A stretch of DNA of 14,326 nucleotides from Collinsella sp. (GTDB lineage: Bacteria; Actinomycetota; Coriobacteriia; Coriobacteriales; Coriobacteriaceae), in assembly GCA_022745215.1 (NCBI GenBank), contig JAIIWC010000052.1:1-14326 (forward strand), written 5' to 3'. The notes beneath the pieces are model-generated. The model searched no databases. It was given only the letters and a program-made list of their open reading frames with translations, and was not told the origin of the DNA. Below, in pieces: positions 6,132 to 12,930 of this stretch. The stretch's first letter is position 1. Each line of letters begins with the position of its first letter. A program made the position numbers and the translations under genes.

Positions 6132-7523
6132 TTATCTCCGCTCGCACATCTCGGCAAACGAGATCAGCTTGACGTCTCCCCTGCTATCCGCGGCATCCCG
6201 ACATCCCTGCGTAAAGCCGCTTTTTGAGAATAGTGCATAGCTTTTTCGTTGCCGTCTAAAGAGCTCGCTTCGGTGCACGAGCTTTTGCAGCACGTCTTCG
6301 CCCACCGGTTCATTGCGCCATTTGCACTCCGCAAACAGAGCAGTGCCCTCGCCATCGTCAACAATTAAGTCGATTTCTTCCTGCGTATGCGTGCGATTAT
6401 CCGTCCCCCACCAGCGCCCGACGCTCGCCGGAACCACATCGAGCCGGCCTGCGCGCGCGAGTTCGTACACATATTGCCTGCATATAAGCTCAAAGACCGT
6501 ACCCATGTAATCCGATACGTGCGACTCAATGCGTTTATACGCCATCTCGGCCATATCGTTTTGAATCAGCCCGATGTTCTGCGGAACAAACTTGTACCAG
6601 AACCTAAACATCTGATCGCTCAGCAGATACACGGCTCGCTTATTGCTCGTCTCGTTTAGGGGCAGCTCGCGCTCGACAATCCCAAGCGACGCCAGCTTAT
6701 CCACATAGCTCTTTACATTGCTCGCAGGGATTCCCGTAGAGCTCGCAATCTCCGAGATCCTCGAGCGCCCCTGAGCAATTGCTTGCACGATCGCATCATA
6801 TTGCTCAGGATTGCGGCACTCTTGCAATAGCAGGTTACTCGGCTCCTCAAAGAGATAGCCCGTAGGAGTAAGAAAAAGACGTTTGATGTTATCCTTGAGC
6901 GGTGCGGCAGGATCGACTTTCTCGATATATGCAGGAATGCCGCCCGTCATGCCATAGCAAACTGCAGCATCTTCGCGACTCATGCTCTGCCACAGGCCGA
7001 GGGTCGTCGTAAAATCGAGCGGCATGATCTTAAACTGGGCCGTACGCCTACCGTATAGCGGACTCTCGTAGCCCAACACCTGTTCCTCCATAAACGAAAG
7101 AGACGAGCCGCATAGGATCAGCATGAGCCTGGTCTCTTTGTACAAGTGGTCGATCTTGTCTTGCAGCAACGAGCTGATTTCGGGATTCGATTGGGCGAGA
7201 TAGGGATACTCGTCAATCACGACAACCAAACGTTCCGTGCGAGCCATGGTGGCCAATGCATCGAACGCTTCGTCAAAACTACGAAACGACACGTCTGCGG
7301 CACCAACCGAGCCTGCAAGTATCGCCTGGCTAAAGCCGTGCAGGTTTGCTTCCGCATTGGTACGACGAGCTTGAAAGTAAATAGCCTTCTTGCCTTGGAT
7401 GAACTCTGTGATAAGGCGCGTTTTACCCACACGACGGCGGCCGTAAATCACAGGCATTTCAAAGGAGCCCGTGTCATACAGTCGATTGAGCTCGGACATT
7501 TCCACTGTTCTTCCGATAAACAT
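6132..7523 (-). CDS. ATPase_2/DUF234 family P-loop ATPase
   Basis: This 463-residue protein has the full layout of the ATPase_2 (PF01637) plus DUF234 family: Walker A GRRRVGKT (residues 28-35), Walker B LVVVIDEY (99-106), a sensor-like LILCGSS (about 135-141), a winged-helix segment (254-286, SEIASSTGIPASNVKSYVDK), and a C-terminal restriction-nuclease-like motif D385...E399-x-K401 (EIDLIV...FAECKW). The length is usual for the family. It probably binds ATP and DNA or acts in a toxin- or defence-like role; the real function of this family is unsettled. The start ATG 7523 has GGAAGG 8 bases upstream. It is monocistronic, with a 56-bp palindrome covering its promoter region and a hairpin-repeat dyad behind its stop. 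Base composition is visibly more AT-rich than the flanking operons, consistent with transfer. Confidence 0.85.
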   Translation of the reverse strand: MFIGRTVEMSELNRLYDTGSFEMPVIYGRRRVGKTRLITEFIQGKKAIYFQARRTNAEANLHGFSQAILAGSVGAADVSFRSFDEAFDALATMARTERLVVVIDEYPYLAQSNPEISSLLQDKIDHLYKETRLMLILCGSSLSFMEEQVLGYESPLYGRRTAQFKIMPLDFTTTLGLWQSMSREDAAVCYGMTGGIPAYIEKVDPAAPLKDNIKRLFLTPTGYLFEEPSNLLLQECRNPEQYDAIVQAIAQGRSRISEIASSTGIPASNVKSYVDKLASLGIVERELPLNETSNKRAVYLLSDQMFRFWYKFVPQNIGLIQNDMAEMAYKRIESHVSDYMGTVFELICRQYVYELARAGRLDVVPASVGRWWGTDNRTHTQEEIDLIVDDGEGTALFAECKWRNEPVGEDVLQKLVHRSELFRRQRKSYALFSKSGFTQGCRDAADSRGDVKLISFAEMCERR

Positions 7524-7538
7524 AGGGCCATCCTTCCT

Positions 7539-7594
7539 TTACGTTATAGCTAGCTATATTATACCTTCCTATAATATGTCTAGCTATAACGTAA
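7539..7594 (-). promoter_or_regulatory. 56-bp AT-rich palindrome over the ATPase promoter
   Basis: Arms 7539-7563 and 7570-7594 (25 bases each) are inverted repeats with only two mismatches, around the 6-base centre CCTTCC. The left arm contains the perfect 14-bp palindrome TATAGCTAGCTATA. On the minus strand it contains TATAAT-type -10 boxes and ends about 15 bases before ATG 7523. It could be a self-regulatory operator of the ATPase or a trace of a mobile repeat. It differs from the surrounding 62-bp hairpin family in sequence. Confidence 0.6.
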
Positions 7595-7646
7595 TTCGAT
7601 AAGCGGAGCACGAAAAGGGGCGGTACACCCCCGCACGTGGACCGTT

Positions 7647-7942
7647 CCGGAAAATGTATCCCGTTCTGGAGCCAAAAACTGGGCCGTAGTTTCCGCCAAG
7701 CATCCCATCCGGAAAGCGTGTCCCGTTCTGAGCGACAATTCCGGGACACAGCTTCCGCATGCGGCCCGTTGGGAAAGTTCATCCCGCTCTGAGGGCTCGT
7801 TCCGGGATGCAATTTCCGTTTGAGGCCCGATCTGGAAACGGCATCCCACTCTGAGGCCGAAATCTGGGATGTAGCTTCCGCTTGAAGGGCGATCCGGAAA
7901 GCACGTCCCATTCCGAGTGGCAATTCCGGGTCACAGTTTCCG
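7647..7942 (+). repeat. Array 1: five 62-bp tandem hairpin units
   Basis: GGAAA starts at 7649, 7711, 7772, 7834 and 7896, a period of 61-62 bases. Each unit is a left arm like GGAAAGCGTGTCCC, a centre of about 18 bases (consensus near ATTCTGAGCGCCAATTCC), a right arm like GGGACGCAGTTTCC and a linker of about 16 bases. The arms are inverted repeats, so each unit can fold into a hairpin. Unit-to-unit changes keep pairing: GTCCC/GGGAC in unit 2 and ATCCC/GGGAT in units 3 and 4. This suggests selection on structure, in DNA or RNA. The array fills the gap upstream of the AbiEi-like gene. Confidence 0.8.
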
Positions 7943-8237
7943 CAGATACAAGGCGACAGTCCGCCGCCCTTATCACATGCCTTCAAATATGCGATCCAGA
8001 AACACAAAACAGCAGATAGAATGCTCTTTTTCAAAAAGTACACGTCCCGAAACTTACCAAGACTTCATATCCAGCTACCGTTCACGGTCGCCGATCACCG
8101 CCCACCGATTCAAACAAGAAATATGTCGCCAAAAGCAGGTCATCTACCTGCATGGTTAGATTTTGGTCAGCTTTTGGTCAGCTGAGCGGCAAGTTCCAGC
8201 TGATACGTTTTTGCTACCCAAAAGGAGGCGGTAGCTC
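7943..8237. other. Upstream region of the AbiEi-like gene, no gene seen
   Basis: This relatively AT-rich stretch holds a short hairpin CTTTTTCAAAAAG near 8028 and the tandem TTTTGGTCAGC repeats at 8161-8182. The frames crossing it lack a protein-like product. It presumably carries the promoter of the next gene. Confidence 0.45.
8161..8182 (+). promoter_or_regulatory. Tandem 11-bp direct repeat, candidate operator
   Basis: TTTTGGTCAGC occurs twice back to back (8161-8171 and 8172-8182), 56 bases before ATG 8238, in the place expected for a promoter or operator. A perfect tandem 11-mer, one helical turn per copy, suits two protein molecules binding on the same face. No clear -35/-10 pair was identified. 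Confidence 0.45.
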
Positions 8238-9236
8238 ATGACCCATTGCAATAACCAGCTCATCGACCAACTGCTCACTCAAGCCGAACAAGAGGGGCGC
8301 TGTCTGATTCCCCCGAGCACGGCGATCCGAAAAGCGCTCCTTCGGCGCACCGGCGGCACGGTTGTCTCGCCCATGCCGGGGTTGTTTGCGCGAAAAACGC
8401 GCTGGGATGAACTCAACCGAGCGCAACGCCATTGCGAAATCCTCCGCGCCCTTGCGATCATCCACCCCGATTGGACGTTCTGCTCGTTTTCGGCCGCCTG
8501 TCTGCTGGGGCTCGAGGTCTCGTGGCGACACCTGAATGTCGTGCATGTCTGCAGCTCGACAAAGCTGTCGGCTCGCCCGGGCGCACATATTCAGCGGCAC
8601 CAGATTGAGCCGGCCGGAGCAATACTCAGAGCCGGCATATCGGTAACGCCGCCCATCCAAACGGTTACAGATTGCCTCTTGCAGACCGGTTTTGCCGACG
8701 GTATGCCCATTGCCGATTCGGCGATCTCAAAGCTCGGCCTTGTGCGGGAACAGCTGATGGAGGCCGTCGAGCAACGAGCGACCGCCCGCAATGGTCGCAC
8801 GATTCGCACCGCCCTCACGACACTTCGATATGCCGACGCCCGCGCCGAAAGCGGTGGGGAATCGGTCGCCCGAGCCGTCATGATCGAGACGGGCTTTGCG
8901 CCCGACTGGCTTCAATACGAGCTGACGGATCCCTTCGATTCGGCCAAGCCCATACGAACGGACTTTGCCTGGGAACGCCAGGTGCGGGAACTCACACTGG
9001 GCGAGCTCGACGGACTCATCAAATATACCGACCAGACCATGCTGGCCGGACGCACCACCGCCGAGGCGCTCGTTGCCGAACGACAGCGCGAGGCGCACTT
9101 GTCGCTCTACGGTCACCCTCTGCTGCGTTTTACCATGAACGAGGTCCGCTCGGCAGGAATGCTCGCGAAAAAGCTGCAGACGGCAGGCATCCGGCAGACC
9201 GCTCTGCCGGCATGGCTTAACGACGTGGAGCTGTAG
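8238..9236 (+). CDS. AbiEi/DUF559-like protein: HTH region plus nuclease-fold C-terminus
   Basis: The 332-residue protein resembles actinobacterial proteins annotated as AbiEi-family antitoxin or DUF559. The N-terminal ~100 residues fit a winged-helix/AbiEi-like region (GGTVVSPMPGLFARKTRWDE, then HPDWTFCSFSAACLLGLEV), a middle part runs to about 200, and the C-terminus has a restriction-nuclease-like core: E208, D242 (RTDFAW) and E256-x-D258-G...K262 (GELDGLIKY). A strong AAGGAGG (8220-8227) sets ATG 8238. No AbiEii nucleotidyltransferase toxin gene is adjacent, so it is not an obvious complete toxin-antitoxin pair. It may be a stand-alone regulator or DNase. It is bracketed by hairpin arrays 1 and 2, and two 11-bp direct repeats precede it, which could be its own binding sites. 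The family assignment is moderate; the activity is inferred from motifs only. Confidence 0.7.
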   Translation: MTHCNNQLIDQLLTQAEQEGRCLIPPSTAIRKALLRRTGGTVVSPMPGLFARKTRWDELNRAQRHCEILRALAIIHPDWTFCSFSAACLLGLEVSWRHLNVVHVCSSTKLSARPGAHIQRHQIEPAGAILRAGISVTPPIQTVTDCLLQTGFADGMPIADSAISKLGLVREQLMEAVEQRATARNGRTIRTALTTLRYADARAESGGESVARAVMIETGFAPDWLQYELTDPFDSAKPIRTDFAWERQVRELTLGELDGLIKYTDQTMLAGRTTAEALVAERQREAHLSLYGHPLLRFTMNEVRSAGMLAKKLQTAGIRQTALPAWLNDVEL

Positions 9237-9279
9237 GGGCCGCTGAACGGCGACTCGCCTCGTCGCATCTTGCCAATCT

Positions 9280-9541
9280 GGGACATGCTTTCCCAGCAGC
9301 CACGCTGGCGGAAAGCGCGTCCCAGTCTGGACGCTCAAAACGGGACGCACTTTCCGGATGGTAGGCCTAACGGAAAGCGTGTCCCAGAATGAACGCTCAA
9401 ACTGGGATGCAGTTTCCAAGTGAACGACAACCGGAAAGTGTGTCCCATTCCAGGCGCGGATTCCGGGATGCACTTTCCGTTTGAAGCTCCAACCGGAAAG
9501 CGCATCCCATTCTGAGCGCCAATTCCGGGACGCAGTTTCCG
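9280..9541 (+). repeat. Array 2: four and a half 62-bp hairpin units
   Basis: A right arm alone (GGGACATGCTTTCC, 9280-9293) is followed by four full units with GGAAA at 9310, 9372, 9433 and 9495, period 61-62. The half unit is in phase: right arm to next left arm is 30 bases, as in the full units. Sequence and orientation match array 1; the last unit (GGAAAGCGCATCCC ... GGGACGCAGTTTCC) is close to array 1 unit 2. Linkers such as GTTTGAAGCTCCAAC also resemble those of array 1, so the whole 62-bp unit is homologous. The array lies between the AbiEi-like gene and the xdhD terminator. Confidence 0.8.
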
Positions 9542-9549
9542 CTCCAAGC

Positions 9550-9581
9550 AAAAGGCCCCGGCTCACGATGGAGCTGGGGCC
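9550..9581 (-). terminator. Rho-independent terminator of the purine operon
   Basis: Read on the minus strand, an 11-bp stem (9571-9581 with 9554-9564, one G-U) with a 6-base loop is followed by TTTT (9553-9550). It lies 69 bases beyond the xdhD stop. On the plus strand no T-run follows, so it mainly serves the minus-strand operon. Confidence 0.75.
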
Positions 9582-9649
9582 AAAGGCGCAGCTTATACAG
9601 TTGATGGCAAGCGCAGACGGCAGTCAGCGATGGCCGTCCGCGCTCTACT

Positions 9650-12427
9650 CTACCCGCGGTGACGAGCGCGGCTGTACGGCGTATCCACCATGGGCAGATC
9701 CGGGCGCAGCTTGCCGTCAAACGCGCGGTAGGCATTCTGCACGGCGGGCGCCGTGGGGATCGTTGCGATCTCGCCGATGCCCTTGCCGCCGTATGCCACG
9801 GGCAGCAGCTCGTCCTTCTCCACGTAGATGGCGTGGATATCCGGAATCTCGGGCGCACGGAACAGCCCGAGCGTGCCGTACCTTGCCTGGGGTACGCAGT
9901 CCTTGAGCGGCCAGTCCTCGGTCAGCGCATAGCCCATACCCATGAGCACGCCGCCTTCGATCTGACCCTGGATGGAGATGGGGTTGACCACCTTGCCGGA
10001 ATCATGTGCGGCATAGACCTCGCTCACGCGGCCGTCATCATCCAGAATGACCACATGTGTGGCAAAACCGTAGCAGATGTGGCTCTTGGGGTTGGGAACG
10101 TCGGCGCCCAGCTTGTCGGTCGGCTCCAGATACACGTAGCCAAACTCGCATCCCTCGAGTGCCTTGATGGTGGCCGCAGGGTCCTGAGGATGCATACCCT
10201 GGCCGGCGACGAGTTCCTGTGTGCGCAGCTGGTAGGCGCGACCGTCGTCGTACTCGATCTTGACGCCGTCGCCATGCGCGCTCACCGGAGCGGCGGGCGC
10301 AGGCTTGCCGGCCTCGATGCCAACCATGGCATCGCGCAGCAGGAAGGCGGCACCGCGCACGGCCTCGCCGGTCACGACCGTCTGGCGCGAGCCAGACGTG
10401 GTGCCGGAGTCGGGAGCGTTCTCGGTGGAGCACTCGCCATTGGCAATGCAGCCCAGCGGCAGACCGCATGCCTCGGCAACGTCCTGCAAAAAGACGGTGT
10501 TGCAGCCCTGGCCGATGTCGGACGTGGCGGCATAGACCACAGCCACACCGTTCTCGACGCGAATCTTGCAGCGGCCGGCATCGGGCAGGCCCACGCCCAC
10601 GCCGGCGTTCTTCATGGCGCAGGCGATACCGGCGTGTCCGGGATGCGCGTAGTAGGCATCCTTGACCTCGAGCAGCGTCTCCTTCAGCGCCGTGGAGCAA
10701 TCGGCAATCTGGCCGTTGGGCAAAACCTCGCCCGGCTCGATGGCGTTCCGGAAGCGAATCTCCCACGGATCCAGGCCGACCTTCTCGGCCAGCAGGTCGA
10801 TCAGGCTCTCGAGCGCAAACTCGGACTGGCAGACGCCAAAGCCACGGTACGCACCGGCGGGCGGGTTGTTGGTGTAGTAGCCAAAGCCGCGAATGTCGGT
10901 GTTCTGGTACTTGTAGGGACCGACGGCATGCGTGCAGGCGCGCTCGAGCACCGGGCCGCACAGCGACGCGTAGGCACCGGTATCGAAGTTGATCTCGCAG
11001 TCCAGGCCGGTAAAGTTGCCCTCGGCGTCGCAGCCCAGTGTAAAGGTGCCGTCCATGGCATGGCGCTTGGGATGGAACGCGAGCGACTCGGCACGCGTGA
11101 GCTTGCACTTCACAGGACGCTGGAACTTATATGCGGCGAGCGCGGCCAAGTGCTGGATGGACACGTCCTCCTTACCGCCAAAGCCGCCGCCCACGAGCAT
11201 GGTCTCGACGACCACACGCTCGGGCTCGTTATCCCAGCCAAACATATGGGCGCACTCTTTGCGCGTATCGTAGGCACCCTGGTCGGTCGACTGCACCTTG
11301 ACGCCGTTCTTGTACGGAAATGCCACGGCGCACTCGGGCTCCAAGAAGGCATGCTCGGTAAAGGGCGTGGTAAAGCGCTGCGTCACGGTGAACGCGCTCT
11401 CTGCCAGCGCCTTGGCGGCGTCGCCGCGCGTCACGTGACGGCTCTGGCACACGTTGTCCTTGAGCTCCACCGTGTTGCCAAAGGCAAAGAAACTGTCGTG
11501 CAGGCGCGGAGCGTCGGCAGCCCTGGCCTCGACAATGTTGCGCACGGGCTCCAGCGGCTCGTAATCGATCTTTACGAGCTTCTTGGCCTTCTCGAGCGTC
11601 GCCTCGTCCTCGGCAACCACCAGCACAATGGCATCGCCCACGCAGCGGGTGATATCGCCCTGGGCGATCATGACGTCCCAGTCCTGGATAAGGTGGCCGA
11701 CCTGGTTGACCGGCACGTCCTCGGCGCGCAGGATGCCCACCACGCCGGGCAGGGCCTCGGCCTTGGAGGTGTCGATGGAGAGCACGCGGGCGCGCGGATA
11801 CTTGGAGCGCACGGCGCTGGCATAGGTCAGGTCCGGCTGGTCGAGCTCGTCGATGTCGTCGGGATACTTGCCCTCACCGAGCACCTTCTTACGCACGTCG
11901 ATACGGAAGGCGCGCTTGCCCACGCCGTAGTCGTCGCCGCGCTCCAGGTCCTCATCGATCTGCTTTTCGCCGCGGAGCACCGCAGCGGCCAGCAAAATGC
12001 CCTCGATGATCTTCTTGTAGCCGGTGCAGCGGCACACGTTGCCGCGGATGGCGTACTTGATCTGCTCCTCGGTGGGCTCGGGGTCCTCGGCGATGAGCGC
12101 CGCACCCGCCATGACCATACCGGGGATGCAAAAGCCGCACTGCACGGCGCCCACGGCGCCAAAGGCGTACACAAAGGCCTCGCGCACGTCCTCGGGCAGG
12201 CCCTCGACGGTCACGATGTCGCGGCCGGCGGCAAGGGCGGTAGTCAGCACGCACGCCTTCACAGCCGCACCGTCCACATGGATGGTGCAGGTGCCGCAGG
12301 CGCCCTCGGAGCAGCCGTCCTTGGCAGAGTGAATGTGCAGGTCGTCGCGCAGGTAGCGCAGTAGCGGCTTGTTTTGGGTCGTCGTGTGCTGGACGCCGTT
12401 AACGGTAAAAGTGAATTCCTGTGCCAT
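9650..12427 (-). CDS. xdhD: Molybdenum hydroxylase XdhD-like (2Fe-2S + Mo domains, no FAD)
   Basis: The 925-residue protein starts with a [2Fe-2S] domain: C39, C44, C47 (CSEGACGTC) and C59, then the second cluster C97-GF-C100 and C132-R-C134. Molybdopterin-binding aldehyde-oxidase/xanthine-dehydrogenase domains follow from about residue 175, with GGGFGGKED, AYRGFGVCQSEF, SDIGQGCNT and, near the C-terminus, GKGIGEIATIP carrying the expected catalytic Glu. No FAD domain is present, as in E. coli XdhD (956 residues), where FAD lies in a separate subunit. It is expected to hydroxylate purines such as xanthine or hypoxanthine in the cytoplasm, possibly as a selenium-dependent enzyme (family knowledge; the substrate is not proven here). 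AAGGGA sits just before ATG 12427. It follows the ferredoxin gene by 12 bases in one operon. XdhD is one of the genes of the anaerobic gut purine/urate degradation clusters. Confidence 0.9.
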   Translation of the reverse strand: MAQEFTFTVNGVQHTTTQNKPLLRYLRDDLHIHSAKDGCSEGACGTCTIHVDGAAVKACVLTTALAAGRDIVTVEGLPEDVREAFVYAFGAVGAVQCGFCIPGMVMAGAALIAEDPEPTEEQIKYAIRGNVCRCTGYKKIIEGILLAAAVLRGEKQIDEDLERGDDYGVGKRAFRIDVRKKVLGEGKYPDDIDELDQPDLTYASAVRSKYPRARVLSIDTSKAEALPGVVGILRAEDVPVNQVGHLIQDWDVMIAQGDITRCVGDAIVLVVAEDEATLEKAKKLVKIDYEPLEPVRNIVEARAADAPRLHDSFFAFGNTVELKDNVCQSRHVTRGDAAKALAESAFTVTQRFTTPFTEHAFLEPECAVAFPYKNGVKVQSTDQGAYDTRKECAHMFGWDNEPERVVVETMLVGGGFGGKEDVSIQHLAALAAYKFQRPVKCKLTRAESLAFHPKRHAMDGTFTLGCDAEGNFTGLDCEINFDTGAYASLCGPVLERACTHAVGPYKYQNTDIRGFGYYTNNPPAGAYRGFGVCQSEFALESLIDLLAEKVGLDPWEIRFRNAIEPGEVLPNGQIADCSTALKETLLEVKDAYYAHPGHAGIACAMKNAGVGVGLPDAGRCKIRVENGVAVVYAATSDIGQGCNTVFLQDVAEACGLPLGCIANGECSTENAPDSGTTSGSRQTVVTGEAVRGAAFLLRDAMVGIEAGKPAPAAPVSAHGDGVKIEYDDGRAYQLRTQELVAGQGMHPQDPAATIKALEGCEFGYVYLEPTDKLGADVPNPKSHICYGFATHVVILDDDGRVSEVYAAHDSGKVVNPISIQGQIEGGVLMGMGYALTEDWPLKDCVPQARYGTLGLFRAPEIPDIHAIYVEKDELLPVAYGGKGIGEIATIPTAPAVQNAYRAFDGKLRPDLPMVDTPYSRARHRG

Positions 12428-12439
12428 GGTGATTCCCTT

Positions 12440-12919
12440 CTACACGCCGGCGGCGATGCCGGTACGGTCGTGGATGGCGCCATGCGGGCAGACGACGGCG
12501 CACATGCCGCAGGACAGGCAATCCGCGCCATCGATATGGGCGCAGTTGTCCTCGATGCGGATAGCGCCGGCGGGGCACTTTTTAGCGCACATGCCGCAAC
12601 CGATGCAGCTCGTGTCGCAGATCTTGCGGGCAATGGCGCCCTTATCGGTGTTGTTGCAGCGCACCAGAATGTTCTGATAGCCGGGAACGAAGGCAATCAC
12701 GCGCTGCGGGCACGCCATGCCGCACAGGCCACAGCCCGTGCACTTTGAGCGATCCACGCGGGCGATGCCATCGACCAGCGCAATGGCGCCGTGGGGGCAG
12801 GCAGTGACGCAGGCGCCACAGCCAATGCAGCCTTCGCTGCAGCGGGCGTCGCCGCCTGCGGAAGCACAACCGCTTCCGCAGGCGACGTAGGCCACATTAT
12901 GTTGAATAGCTTTGGCCAT
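12440..12919 (-). CDS. Four-cluster [4Fe-4S] ferredoxin, RnfB-like
   Basis: The 159 residues hold four CxxCxxCxxxCP motifs (CIGCGACVTACP, CTGCGLCGMACP, CIGCGMCAKKCP, CLSCGMCAVVCP), so up to four [4Fe-4S] clusters. The N-terminus (YVACGSGCASAGGDARC) and the phrase CNNTDKGAIARK resemble the ferredoxin half of RnfB. No membrane span is seen, so it is a soluble electron carrier. It lies 11 bases after ygfK and 12 bases before xdhD, on the same strand, which indicates it passes electrons between the YgfK flavoprotein and the molybdenum hydroxylase; partner and direction are inferred. The Shine-Dalgarno is weak (GGCGAG), consistent with translational coupling to ygfK. It could also serve a general ferredoxin pool. 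Confidence 0.9.
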   Translation of the reverse strand: MAKAIQHNVAYVACGSGCASAGGDARCSEGCIGCGACVTACPHGAIALVDGIARVDRSKCTGCGLCGMACPQRVIAFVPGYQNILVRCNNTDKGAIARKICDTSCIGCGMCAKKCPAGAIRIEDNCAHIDGADCLSCGMCAVVCPHGAIHDRTGIAAGV

Positions 12920-12930
12920 AAAAGACTCGC

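Noticed and set aside
7474..8043. Minus-strand open frames through array 1 (and 8727-9566 through array 2)
   Set aside because: A 62-bp period is not a multiple of three, so the same repeat is read in different frames; products are Trp/Arg/Ser-rich nonsense without start signals.
7647..9541. The arrays as CRISPRs
   Set aside because: The repeated part diverges between units, the intervals are short (about 16 bases) and themselves similar, and no cas gene is nearby.
9659..12364. 901-codon plus-strand open frame opposite xdhD
   Set aside because: It is the antisense of a clear molybdenum hydroxylase gene, a common effect of high GC at third codon positions.
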